Positions 21,309 through 28,676 of a DNA stretch of 64,000 nucleotides are shown here, one piece after another (position 1 is the first letter of the stretch; each line of letters starts with the position of its first letter). This DNA is from a virus. The stretch is taken from the IMG/VR virus record IMGVR_UViG_3300001533_003062, positions 26,327-90,326 of that record; one strand, 5' to 3'. The notes below the pieces were generated by a model. It ran no database searches, had not been told where the DNA came from, and worked only from the letters and a program-made list of their open reading frames with translations. Made by a program: the position numbers and the translations under genes.

Positions 21309-22367
21309 CTAATCCCTCTTATTGCTCTTAATTACCCTAGAACCCATTCTTCTTATCAGGTCCTCCGACTTACCTAAATCTGCATAAGCAGAGTTGTACA
21401 TCTCTGTATGCCGCCTCTTATTTGATCTTCGGTTTACTATATTGTTTAATTCCTCTGGAGTGGCCCTACGAGTCCCCTCAATATCTAAAGATTTCTCATC
21501 GAATTCTTTACGGAACTTATTAGCTTTTTCTATCCTTATCTCCTGAGCCTTTTTGTCTGCTTCAGCCCTTCTTCTTAGCCACTCATCTATAAATTGATCA
21601 TGTTTATCCTTCTCGCCCCTTTTTACCCTATTTAACTCTCTGACTAAGTCCTCGTTAGTTACCAAGGGTTTAGACCACTTATCATTTCTCTTCTTAACTG
21701 CTATTCTACGCTTATTATGGCCATACTCTAATATTTCTTCTCTTTCCTTATCTCTTTCTTCTCTCTTCAATTTTATGGAGTTTGTCACGCTCTTAACACC
21801 AGTAGGGTTATATGAGGAAGCTACAAAAAGGGCTAAATCGAGATTACCTCCGTCACGATCTTCTCTATCTAATCTCTCATTCAGGATTATCCACTTATCT
21901 TTAATAAAGTTGTTCAAAGAAATGTCCACGCTTAAAACATCCCTATCTCTACCTAGGGAATTCAAACGCTTAATCCATATTTCCTTAGATTCTGGGGTAT
22001 AACAGAAGCCCTCTAAAAAACTATGAGCTTCTACAAATATACGGAATAAGTCATCTATCTTATCGGATAGAGTATTCAGGATAAAAGCAGGGATACTGCC
22101 GTAGAATACTTCTAAATATTCTAACTTCTTGTGCCGGTCTATTAAACAATTATTGCCGTTTAAAAAATAAGTAGAGTAAGCTATCTTCTCCGTTACAGGT
22201 ATATTAGATATGTCTTTCTCATTATGTTTTACTGCTAAATAATTCAGCTCTCTATCAGTTAAGGACTTTAATACTATATTAAAGTCCTTATACTTTAAGC
22301 CTAAAGTAATGAAGCCCCCAGACACTATATCCTCTAAATAACTGTAAGCTTCTTTTACTTCCATCAT
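21309..22367 (-). CDS. Second tail assembly chaperone (T-like)
   Basis: 352 residues, highly charged, with helices rich in Arg/Lys/Glu. It lies between a smaller chaperone-like gene and the tape measure gene, the exact place of the G/GT-type tail chaperones. The frame entering its ATG pair (22367 and 22364) stays open back to a TGA at 22397-22395, and an A7 run lies in this short window at the end of the upstream gene, so the product may also be made as a fusion. An independent start with AGGG six bases upstream is also credible. One or both modes may be used. Confidence 0.65.
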   Translation of the reverse strand: MMEVKEAYSYLEDIVSGGFITLGLKYKDFNIVLKSLTDRELNYLAVKHNEKDISNIPVTEKIAYSTYFLNGNNCLIDRHKKLEYLEVFYGSIPAFILNTLSDKIDDLFRIFVEAHSFLEGFCYTPESKEIWIKRLNSLGRDRDVLSVDISLNNFIKDKWIILNERLDREDRDGGNLDLALFVASSYNPTGVKSVTNSIKLKREERDKEREEILEYGHNKRRIAVKKRNDKWSKPLVTNEDLVRELNRVKRGEKDKHDQFIDEWLRRRAEADKKAQEIRIEKANKFRKEFDEKSLDIEGTRRATPEELNNIVNRRSNKRRHTEMYNSAYADLGKSEDLIRRMGSRVIKSNKRD

Positions 22368-22383
22368 CAGGTCCCTATGGATA

Positions 22384-22397
22384 CTATATTTTTTTCA
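22384..22397 (-). other. Possible programmed frameshift site (A7 run at chaperone junction)
   Basis: The coding strand reads TTTTGAAAAAAATATAG. Reading +1 (or -2) on the A7 run avoids the TAG at 22386-22384 and continues as Tyr-Ser-Ile-His-Arg-Asp-Leu into the ATG-ATG of the next chaperone with no stop. In that second frame the first upstream stop is TGA at 22397-22395, so the window of possible shifting is exactly the A-run. Tail chaperone frameshifts are well known (lambda -1, Mu -2). Confidence 0.5.
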
Positions 22398-22938
22398 AAA
22401 CTACATCGTCTTCTTCAGACAGTTCAATGTCCTCTTCTCTATTTTTATTTTCCTCTAAGTCCGCTTCACCAGAATCCTCGGAGTTACCTGAATCGCCTTC
22501 TAAAGTCTTATTTTGTTCTCTACCCCTTGTTTCAGGGTCTTTAAACCAGCTATAAACAATTTCCTTATCGATAGATGCCTCAGACTCTTCCTTTAGATCT
22601 GTGTAGATAATAAATAAAGTATCAATTATTCTAGTAGGCAATTTATCTAAAAAATCCTTCAAATAAAGTGTTTTTTCTATTCTTTCCCCTTCTACCTCTA
22701 CTACGTCCGGGATCTCTACCCCATCTATCTTTGTTATTGACATAGCCAACAGATGCTTCTTCCAGTCCCCTAGTACTGAAATATCCTCGTTATCGGATAA
22801 AGCCTCTATGAGCTTGGAAAGCTGAGCCTCTTCTCTGAAAGAAAGAACTCTCTGGGCGATAACCACGTCGTTAACCGTACAATCTTTGGTAAATACCGTA
22901 TTTTGTGAAAGTTTTAATAGACTGTCTTGAAAACTCAT
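22384..22938 (-). CDS. First tail assembly chaperone (G-like)
   Basis: 184 residues. The N-terminal 120 residues form a compact domain (SFREEAQLSKLIEALSD..., then a strand pair around ITKIDGVEIPDVVEVEG). The last 50 residues are very acidic. A gene of this size between tube and tape measure is usually the tail chaperone that coats the tape measure. It ends TTG-AAA-AAA-ATA-TAG, where seven consecutive A's meet the stop. A 237-base leader with a promoter-like motif precedes it, so it may begin a transcription unit. Confidence 0.65.
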   Translation of the reverse strand: MSFQDSLLKLSQNTVFTKDCTVNDVVIAQRVLSFREEAQLSKLIEALSDNEDISVLGDWKKHLLAMSITKIDGVEIPDVVEVEGERIEKTLYLKDFLDKLPTRIIDTLFIIYTDLKEESEASIDKEIVYSWFKDPETRGREQNKTLEGDSGNSEDSGEADLEENKNREEDIELSEEDDVVLKKI

Positions 22939-22962
22939 AAAAACTCCTAATTTAATATTTTA

Positions 22963-22978
22963 TATTAATAGATAAAAA
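22963..22978 (-). promoter_or_regulatory. Recurrent 16-bp promoter-like motif
   Basis: Minus strand TTTTTATCTATTAATA, one of about 13 copies of TAATNATCTNTTAATA. It ends 25 bases before the first chaperone's ATG. The left half deviates from the consensus. Confidence 0.4.
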
Positions 22979-23082
22979 CAATCGCATAGATAATAAGAGT
23001 TGAGATAGCTCGAAGGAAGGGTATCTGATATTAGATCTTATGTGAATATTTAAAAAATGTATTATCTATATTTTATCTTTTA

Positions 23083-23155
23083 AATGACCACAGAACTTAC
23101 GTTCTGTGGTCCAATCCTTCGGCAGACGAGAAAGCTTAACTCCCCGTCCGCGCAA
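23083..23155 (-). ncRNA. Two-hairpin element, possible relic IS605 right end or omega-RNA
   Basis: On the minus strand an imperfect long hairpin (arms at 23151-23145 and 23128-23122, GCGGACG paired with CGTCTGC) is followed by a perfect 11-bp stem with a 4-base loop (arms 23111-23101 and 23096-23086, stem GACCACAGAAC). No U-run follows, so it is a poor terminator. The arrangement resembles the 3' scaffold of TnpB-associated RNAs, but no tnpB is adjacent. It could also be an RNA-processing signal between the tube gene and the chaperones. Confidence 0.35.
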
Positions 23156-23175
23156 CCCCAAAAATACTAACAGCC

Positions 23176-23859
23176 TTAACCGTTAGTATTTGTACCAGTT
23201 ATTATACTAGACTTAGCATTTAGGTTAAAAAGCCTTTCTCCTGCATCTGTCTCATCCCCGTAAGGAAGTGAACCCGGTGCAGCCACAATATCAGTCACGT
23301 TGACTGTAACACTTTCTTGTACTAAAGCGGTATCCGAAGTATAGGAAGTATTAAAGTCACTTAGCCAGCACCCTTGGTAATAGGTAAGAATAGCGTCCAA
23401 ACTCTGAGCGTTCTGGAAAGGTCCTACAGTTCCGTCAGGACTAGGTGTATTGTATGCACCCGCAAAATCCTCGGTAACAACTTGACTAATTACAAGTTCC
23501 TGGACGATATCAAAAGGCCATTTATGGTGCCTGAGAGATCTAACGATACCGTCTATACCCCCCTTATAACCAAATACCTGAAAAAGATTCGACAGATACT
23601 GCGCCGTCCTATCCACAGATATCGTCATAGGGTCGGTGTATCCGGGAACAAGTTCCGCTACGTGGTCTCCATAACCTATACCTCTTACGGGCTCTATAGT
23701 CCTAGATTCTGTCGGGCTAAACGTAGCCACAACACCTATCTGAACTTCACCCGAATCGTATGAGGGTATAGAATAAATTTTATTCTTAGAACTTATAACT
23801 GAAGTGGTCTCAGGAGTCACCCCCTGACGGTCAATATAAGTATCTCTGTCTCTAGCCAT
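23176..23859 (-). CDS. Tail tube protein
   Basis: 227 residues, the normal size for a myovirus tube subunit, encoded after the sheath and one spacer gene. The sequence is beta-rich with the pattern ERTIEPVRGIGYG-like region (residues 50-70), PGYTDPMTISVDR, and a C-terminal VQESVTVNVTDIV strand typical of tube proteins. Start ATG at 23859 has a strong AAGGAG eight bases upstream. Many copies per virion are expected, in agreement with the clean ribosome binding site. Confidence 0.85.
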   Translation of the reverse strand: MARDRDTYIDRQGVTPETTSVISSKNKIYSIPSYDSGEVQIGVVATFSPTESRTIEPVRGIGYGDHVAELVPGYTDPMTISVDRTAQYLSNLFQVFGYKGGIDGIVRSLRHHKWPFDIVQELVISQVVTEDFAGAYNTPSPDGTVGPFQNAQSLDAILTYYQGCWLSDFNTSYTSDTALVQESVTVNVTDIVAAPGSLPYGDETDAGERLFNLNAKSSIITGTNTNG

Positions 23860-23892
23860 ATATTACTCCTTAATTTGTGTTCTTCGCCTATA

Positions 23893-24834
23893 TTAAGAGA
23901 AGAGTTTTCCAAGATCTTCAGCTTCTTTAGCATCTAAAGAAACGTCAATCATAGGAGCGTTAAGTTCAACACCTTCAGAAACATAAGCTTCTTTATTTTC
24001 ACTTTTAGCCATGTCTTCCATGGAGCCACTTTCCCTAGCAGGCTTAGCCATATTCTCAGGATCTACTTCACCAGATTCATCTTTCTTAGTCTGGACCATA
24101 TCCTGTTTAGCGGCAGCCTCTACAGGAGACTCTTTTTCTGCTTTTTCCTTGTCTTTATTCTTCTTACATTCAGGAGAATCCTTCATAGGTCCTGTACCGT
24201 CAGGTACTCTCATAGGTCCTGTACCGTCAGGTACTCCCGGACCCTCTATAGCTCCCGCCTCTTTTTCTGCTTTTTCCTTGTCTTTATTCTTCTTACATTC
24301 AGGAGAATCCTTCATAGGTCCTGTACCGTCAGGTACTCCCGGACCCTCTATAGCTCCCGCCTCTTTTTTAACCGCGCCATGAGACTTTTCTACGATCTTA
24401 GACTTAAGAACCTCATCTATCTTAGGAGTCTGGTCGTCCTTAAGTGTAAAGGGTTTCTCTGCCTTCTTACACCCGTCAGGAGTCTGCTCTTTCTTAAGTT
24501 CAGCACCCGTCACGTCTTTAACGAGACTAGCCAAAACTATATCAGAAGCTTCCCTGTTCCAGTAAAGGCCATCCTCTGAAGCGTTCTTATCTTTTTCACA
24601 CTCCTCAGCCTCAACAGAATTCTCTAAGTCCTCATTAATAAGGTCTTCAGTTTTCTTTGCTGCTTCCCTCTCTTCGTCGGACTCATATTCCGACGATAAA
24701 ATAGTCTTAAATTTATCGTCACTCATTTTATCGAGTGTATAGGCCATTGCCTTGAGATCAGTAGCTATAGGTGTCTCTGACGCAAATACAGAAGACAAAC
24801 CCTCTAATCTCTTTGACAGTGCTTTACGATCCAT
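23893..24834 (-). CDS. Acidic repeat protein between sheath and tube genes
   Basis: 313 residues, unknown family. The N-terminus (LEGLSSVFASETPIATDLKA...) weakly resembles the helical N-terminal segment shared by other proteins of this window. The centre has direct repeats of EAGAIEGPGVPDGTGPM followed by KDSPECKKNKDKEKAEK, and the C-terminus is acidic. Cys residues fall within the repeats. Charged, low-complexity and repeat-bearing, it may be disordered. An insertion between sheath and tube genes is not typical, so it may be an accessory virion or scaffold protein. Ribosome binding site GAGGAG precedes the ATG at 24834. Confidence 0.7.
   Translation of the reverse strand: MDRKALSKRLEGLSSVFASETPIATDLKAMAYTLDKMSDDKFKTILSSEYESDEEREAAKKTEDLINEDLENSVEAEECEKDKNASEDGLYWNREASDIVLASLVKDVTGAELKKEQTPDGCKKAEKPFTLKDDQTPKIDEVLKSKIVEKSHGAVKKEAGAIEGPGVPDGTGPMKDSPECKKNKDKEKAEKEAGAIEGPGVPDGTGPMRVPDGTGPMKDSPECKKNKDKEKAEKESPVEAAAKQDMVQTKKDESGEVDPENMAKPARESGSMEDMAKSENKEAYVSEGVELNAPMIDVSLDAKEAEDLGKLFS
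24130..24345 (-). repeat. Direct repeats in coding sequence, 129-bp period
   Basis: The segment beginning CTCTTTTTCTGC on the plus strand at 24130 recurs at 24259, a period of 129 bp or 43 codons, with near-identical sequence. A shorter unit, CATAGGTCCTGTACCGTCAG, occurs at 24184, 24211 and again near 24313. Near-identity at DNA level indicates recent duplication and in-frame slippage. Confidence 0.85.
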
Positions 24835-24877
24835 AATTAACTCCTCTTTATTTCTTTATATAAATTAATAATATTCT

Positions 24878-24909
24878 ATAATAGGGGGGTCTTTACGGCC
24901 CCCTATTAT
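24878..24909 (-). terminator. Hairpin terminator after the sheath gene
   Basis: An 11-bp stem (ATAATAGGGGG with CCCCCTATTAT) and 10-base loop lie just after the sheath stop codon. No long U-run follows, so efficiency is uncertain. It separates the very abundant sheath transcript from the downstream gene. Confidence 0.55.
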
Positions 24910-24912
24910 GCT

Positions 24913-27903
24913 TTAGTTATTAAGCCCAAGATTAAGGGTCACTACTATCCAGTTAAGCGGAACTACTGGACTGTAAAATACCTCTATATCTAATGTAGAA
25001 GGATCCTGCTCATTAACTTCCACGTTAACATCTTTGTATCCCGCTATAATTTCAGAATCCTGGAGACCCTTGAAATAAGAAGAAACAGAATTCTTCACTT
25101 GAGGTATCAGCCTAGGAAGATTTTTACTTCCTATGTATTTCCTAAGATTTCTCCTAATCCCCTGCTGGACAGCATGTTTAACTTCTACTATCCTCGGGTT
25201 ACGAGTAAGTATATCAGACATATCCGTAGTTAAGTACATGAGTACCCTGATTACGGGGGTTTCTTCCTGAAGTACTGTTGTACCCGCGTTAGCGACCTGA
25301 CCCGCAACAACGCCGTCGAGTCTTCTTGACATTCTCTTAAGACCTGTTATAGTCTTATTAGTGAGTGTAGTCGCTATATCTTCTACAGGAGAGACATCCC
25401 TACCCGCAACAGCCGCTGCGATCATAGAACCGTCTACAAGGTATTCCACTGAGTTACCAAAAACATCTTCTAATTCAACAACCGCTGAATCAGGGTAAAT
25501 AGCTGTGATCTTCTCAGAATTAATAGCCCTTACCTGGTTAATAACTTCGTCCGGTGTAGTACCTATGGCGAAACCTATTATACTTGTCCTCTCATTTCTA
25601 TACCTAATACTGGATTGTATAGCATTAGAGGTTTTTAGATAAGAATGTATCTGAGGATCCGTCGAAAGAGGTTGTATAAGGGAGGGTCTAGTACCATTAC
25701 TAAGAGGAGCATTAAATTCCTCTATAGCCTCTATATAGTCCTGTACCGTCGCATCGGTCCCCCCGGGAGCTCTTTTAACTTGTTTAATAGCTACTGCCTG
25801 CGCACCATTAAGGAAAGCTAAATTAGCTGCCACTACTGCCTTATTGTTGATCTCAAGAGGACCAAAATACTTTTTAACATCTCTCATATTTGAGAGATAC
25901 TTAATTTCATAGTCTAGCTTAGCTTTGTCGAATGTTACATAATAATAGTCACCGACCGAGGGCTCAGCACCCAACTTATTATATGTGGTTAATATAACCG
26001 TATTATTTGTATTATCTACAGCCCCTCCATCAGTAGTAGCAACAGTTAAATTTACTCCTGGAATTGCTTTTATAATATCTGAACTAGCAAATATATCATA
26101 CTTCTCTGAAGCTACACTAGTTCCCGGATTACCTATATCATAGATAAGAGTGCTGCCCGGAGTAGGTACAGGCCCTAAATTACCATCATCTAAGGTAATT
26201 CTGAAACCTGTGGTGGGATCTATATAAGTCTGGCCCACATAACCTATGTTAGCACCGTTAGTAGTGACCGATCCTGTCTTACCCGCAGCAAGAGTGCTGG
26301 GGTCAATAGACGTTACAGTGAACATACCATCAACACCAAAAGTAAGCGTCACCCTCTCAACAGAAAGTAATAGGGGATTAGCCTCTGCATTAAAAGACCC
26401 TGAACCAGCGTAATATGGAGTAGCATCCCCACCATACTGGGTAACAGGTACAGCGTTTCCGCTTAACCTAGAAGATATTGTGTAGATTCCTACACCAGCA
26501 TCTCCAGGGACTTTATTGGTAATAGTCCAAATATCGTCTATAAGATTATTCTCATAATATGTTACAAAAACTTTTTCTGAATTGTCTAAATCTCCAGCAT
26601 CAAAAATAGGGACTACATCCGCTAGAGTAACCTCCCTACCTGATACAGAAGCTATGGCCACAGGACCCGCAGCTTTAGCAGAGGCCCAATCAACGCCCAC
26701 ATATGCTATGATATCGTCCGTAGGTACGGCCTCAGAGTCAGGACCATCGCCGAAGTTTTCAGTGGCTTTACCTACACCAGTACCATCAACTGGTACCGAA
26801 GGTAGTATAAAAGTCTTATTATTATTAGAAGCGTTATTAAGCACCCTACCCATAGAGTCCGTTATAGCCTCTCCGCTACCATCCAACTCGGGGTCCGCTG
26901 GTACAGAAAAAACGCCATATACCCTAACATCTGTAAGAGATGCTTCTGTATTGTTTACTAAGGGATCTGAACCAGGGGAAAAAACACCAGATACAGTCTG
27001 CAGGGAATGTCCCCAGTGTATCTTGTTAGCGCCTGAAAGAACCACGTCAGAACCTATCGAGTAGTCTGAAGTATCTGAACTGTTACCAACTTTAGTGATT
27101 CTGTTCACGATAGGAGCCGGAAGAATATCGTAGGTATCTTGCCAATTGTTAGTGAAATAGGAAACCGTTATAGTCTGTCCCGCAGATACTGCATTAGTTA
27201 GTCTAAAAGTAGCATTAGCCCCGTCTATTTCAGAAATACCGACAGAAACCCCGTCTACCTTTACGTCCAGGACTTTAACAGTTCTTTCAAACTCATCCCC
27301 GTATACGTTCTCATTAGGGTTATAAAGAAAACTTATGGTACTACCTATATCTGAATTAGTAGCGCTTATTCCGCCGTTATCACCCTTAACTATACGCCGA
27401 CTTTTTACCTTGAACGCAGTTGCGCCATCAGCAGCCTGCTCTGATATATCCTCGTTTTCTATGAAGGTGTCCCTTCTCTTATAGTAGTAAGACGCTCTTA
27501 CTATATCGCTTTCCTCAGGAATACTAGCAAGACCAATAGAACCTGTAAGACCATCTATAGAATTAACAGCCACTATCTCTCCATTTACAGTAACGAGGAC
27601 CTCAGTTGGTAGACTTGCAACAGTACCTCTGCCATCTCCTTTTACAAGGGGGAAATTGGACACTGTGAAATTTTTATTCGTGCCGTCAAACTGAGAACTT
27701 ACATCCTCATCGATTATCACGTTATCCGCAATAGAAGATGAGCCTCTAATCATTTCATAGTTTGAGATACGCTCTTCCTCGGCAGCAACGCCTATAATCG
27801 CTGGATACCTTAAGTTACCGGAAGCAGATACAGACGAGGGCTGATTTACTGTTCTAGTGAATACGCCTGGAAAGGCAAAGCTTTCTAAAGGTCCAATACC
27901 CAT
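24913..27903 (-). CDS. Tail sheath protein, unusually long
   Basis: 996 residues, well above the 400-700 common in myoviruses. The C-terminal 120 residues carry the conserved sheath end: basic helix GIRRNLRKYIGSKNLPRLI, a helix ending YFKGLQDSEIIAGYK, then a final strand VPLNWIVVTLNLGL. The middle has the sheath domain with ATLTNKTITG. The first half contains added beta-sandwich modules (VLVTVNGEIVAVNSIDG and VKVDGVSVGISEIDG, each followed by an SYY/SYF strand) that probably decorate the outside of the tail. Contraction of this protein drives injection. ATG at 27903 follows AAAGGAG. Confidence 0.92.
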   Translation of the reverse strand: MGIGPLESFAFPGVFTRTVNQPSSVSASGNLRYPAIIGVAAEEERISNYEMIRGSSSIADNVIIDEDVSSQFDGTNKNFTVSNFPLVKGDGRGTVASLPTEVLVTVNGEIVAVNSIDGLTGSIGLASIPEESDIVRASYYYKRRDTFIENEDISEQAADGATAFKVKSRRIVKGDNGGISATNSDIGSTISFLYNPNENVYGDEFERTVKVLDVKVDGVSVGISEIDGANATFRLTNAVSAGQTITVSYFTNNWQDTYDILPAPIVNRITKVGNSSDTSDYSIGSDVVLSGANKIHWGHSLQTVSGVFSPGSDPLVNNTEASLTDVRVYGVFSVPADPELDGSGEAITDSMGRVLNNASNNNKTFILPSVPVDGTGVGKATENFGDGPDSEAVPTDDIIAYVGVDWASAKAAGPVAIASVSGREVTLADVVPIFDAGDLDNSEKVFVTYYENNLIDDIWTITNKVPGDAGVGIYTISSRLSGNAVPVTQYGGDATPYYAGSGSFNAEANPLLLSVERVTLTFGVDGMFTVTSIDPSTLAAGKTGSVTTNGANIGYVGQTYIDPTTGFRITLDDGNLGPVPTPGSTLIYDIGNPGTSVASEKYDIFASSDIIKAIPGVNLTVATTDGGAVDNTNNTVILTTYNKLGAEPSVGDYYYVTFDKAKLDYEIKYLSNMRDVKKYFGPLEINNKAVVAANLAFLNGAQAVAIKQVKRAPGGTDATVQDYIEAIEEFNAPLSNGTRPSLIQPLSTDPQIHSYLKTSNAIQSSIRYRNERTSIIGFAIGTTPDEVINQVRAINSEKITAIYPDSAVVELEDVFGNSVEYLVDGSMIAAAVAGRDVSPVEDIATTLTNKTITGLKRMSRRLDGVVAGQVANAGTTVLQEETPVIRVLMYLTTDMSDILTRNPRIVEVKHAVQQGIRRNLRKYIGSKNLPRLIPQVKNSVSSYFKGLQDSEIIAGYKDVNVEVNEQDPSTLDIEVFYSPVVPLNWIVVTLNLGLNN

Positions 27904-28014
27904 CTTATATTCTCCTTTTATTCTCGATTTTCACCGTAAAAATTTTTTCGTAATTTAATCTAATATCTTATAAATCTTAAAAGAGACTTATAGTGTTATT
28001 ATATATTATATAGA

Positions 28015-28030
28015 TATTAATAGAATATTA
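28015..28030 (-). promoter_or_regulatory. Recurrent 16-bp promoter-like motif before the sheath gene
   Basis: Minus strand TAATATTCTATTAATA, 112 bases before the sheath ATG. The remainder of the 135-base gap is AT-rich with no other feature seen. Confidence 0.45.
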
Positions 28031-28038
28031 GGTATAGC

Positions 28039-28551
28039 CTATTCAAAAGATCCCGCCTCATCAAACTGAGCCAATCCTTTTTCCTTACGTTTAGCCCTGT
28101 GCTCTTCTAGAGCGTCAACAAACTCTTTTCTAATCTTCTTTTCTTTATCATCACCTAAATGCATGACAGGAGTGTACTTCCCATCTGGATCTTTAGGTAT
28201 CTCTATTTCTTTAGGTTCAAGACCCTTTCTTCTTTCTTTCTGCCTGGCCCTGTAGATATCATGGTATTCTTTATCGAAACCAAAGGTGCCACCAGAAATA
28301 CCTTTTGACCTTTTTTCTATTATTTCTCTTTTTTTATCCGCGTCCTCACCTACTACTTTATCTATCTCCTTAGGAGATACTATCGTATCTCTTCTAGGAT
28401 CAAGCGTAGTCTTCACCGAGACGCTATCTGGAAACTGTCTCTCTGAGGAATACCCACAACTAGGGCATTTCACTTTATTAGATTCCTCAAAATCAACAAT
28501 TTCTTCAAAATTCAAAGAACAACCTTCACAAATATATTTGTAGATAGGCAT
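28039..28551 (-). CDS. Zinc-ribbon protein (FmdB-type), paralogue of the one at 51 kb
   Basis: 170 residues. Residues 1-45 form an FmdB-type zinc ribbon: MPIYKYICEGC, then KVKCPSCGYSSERQFP, giving two CxxC pairs. The rest is a charged, helical tail. A second protein of the same N-terminal type is encoded at 51082-51525. The family is common in phages and bacteria and its role is not settled; regulator or small metal-binding virion protein are both possible. It lies just before the sheath gene in transcription order. Confidence 0.75.
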   Translation of the reverse strand: MPIYKYICEGCSLNFEEIVDFEESNKVKCPSCGYSSERQFPDSVSVKTTLDPRRDTIVSPKEIDKVVGEDADKKREIIEKRSKGISGGTFGFDKEYHDIYRARQKERRKGLEPKEIEIPKDPDGKYTPVMHLGDDKEKKIRKEFVDALEEHRAKRKEKGLAQFDEAGSFE

Positions 28552-28607
28552 GTGAATCTCCTTATTTATTATTTATGATATATTTTACATCTATTTATTA
28601 AGTCTAT

Positions 28608-28623
28608 TATGAAAAGATTATTA
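28608..28623 (-). promoter_or_regulatory. Recurrent 16-bp promoter-like motif
   Basis: Minus strand TAATAATCTTTTCATA, 57 bases before the zinc-ribbon gene and identical to the copy at 34114. Confidence 0.45.
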
Positions 28624-28670
28624 CGAAAGCGAGCGGGAAAGCCCACGGTTTTAACCGTGGGAGCAGTCAC
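28621..28670 (+). mobile_element. Solo IS200/IS605-type right end
   Basis: The 29 bases from 28642 (CCCACGGTTTTAACCGTGGG then AGCAGTCAC) are identical to those that close the tnpB remnant at 59399-59427. The preceding GCGAGCGGGAAAG resembles the 3' region of TnpB-associated RNAs. No transposase or tnpB lies beside it. The palindrome sits six bases past the stop of the 478-residue protein gene on the other strand and might now serve as its terminator. Confidence 0.6.
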
Positions 28671-28676
28671 GGAGTA

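Noticed and set aside
21309-22367. Terminase or portal identity for the charged protein
   Set aside because: No Walker or portal motif; location between tube and tape measure favours a chaperone.
24130-24345. CRISPR-like direct repeats
   Set aside because: The repeats are in frame in a protein gene, of unequal lengths and without unique spacers.
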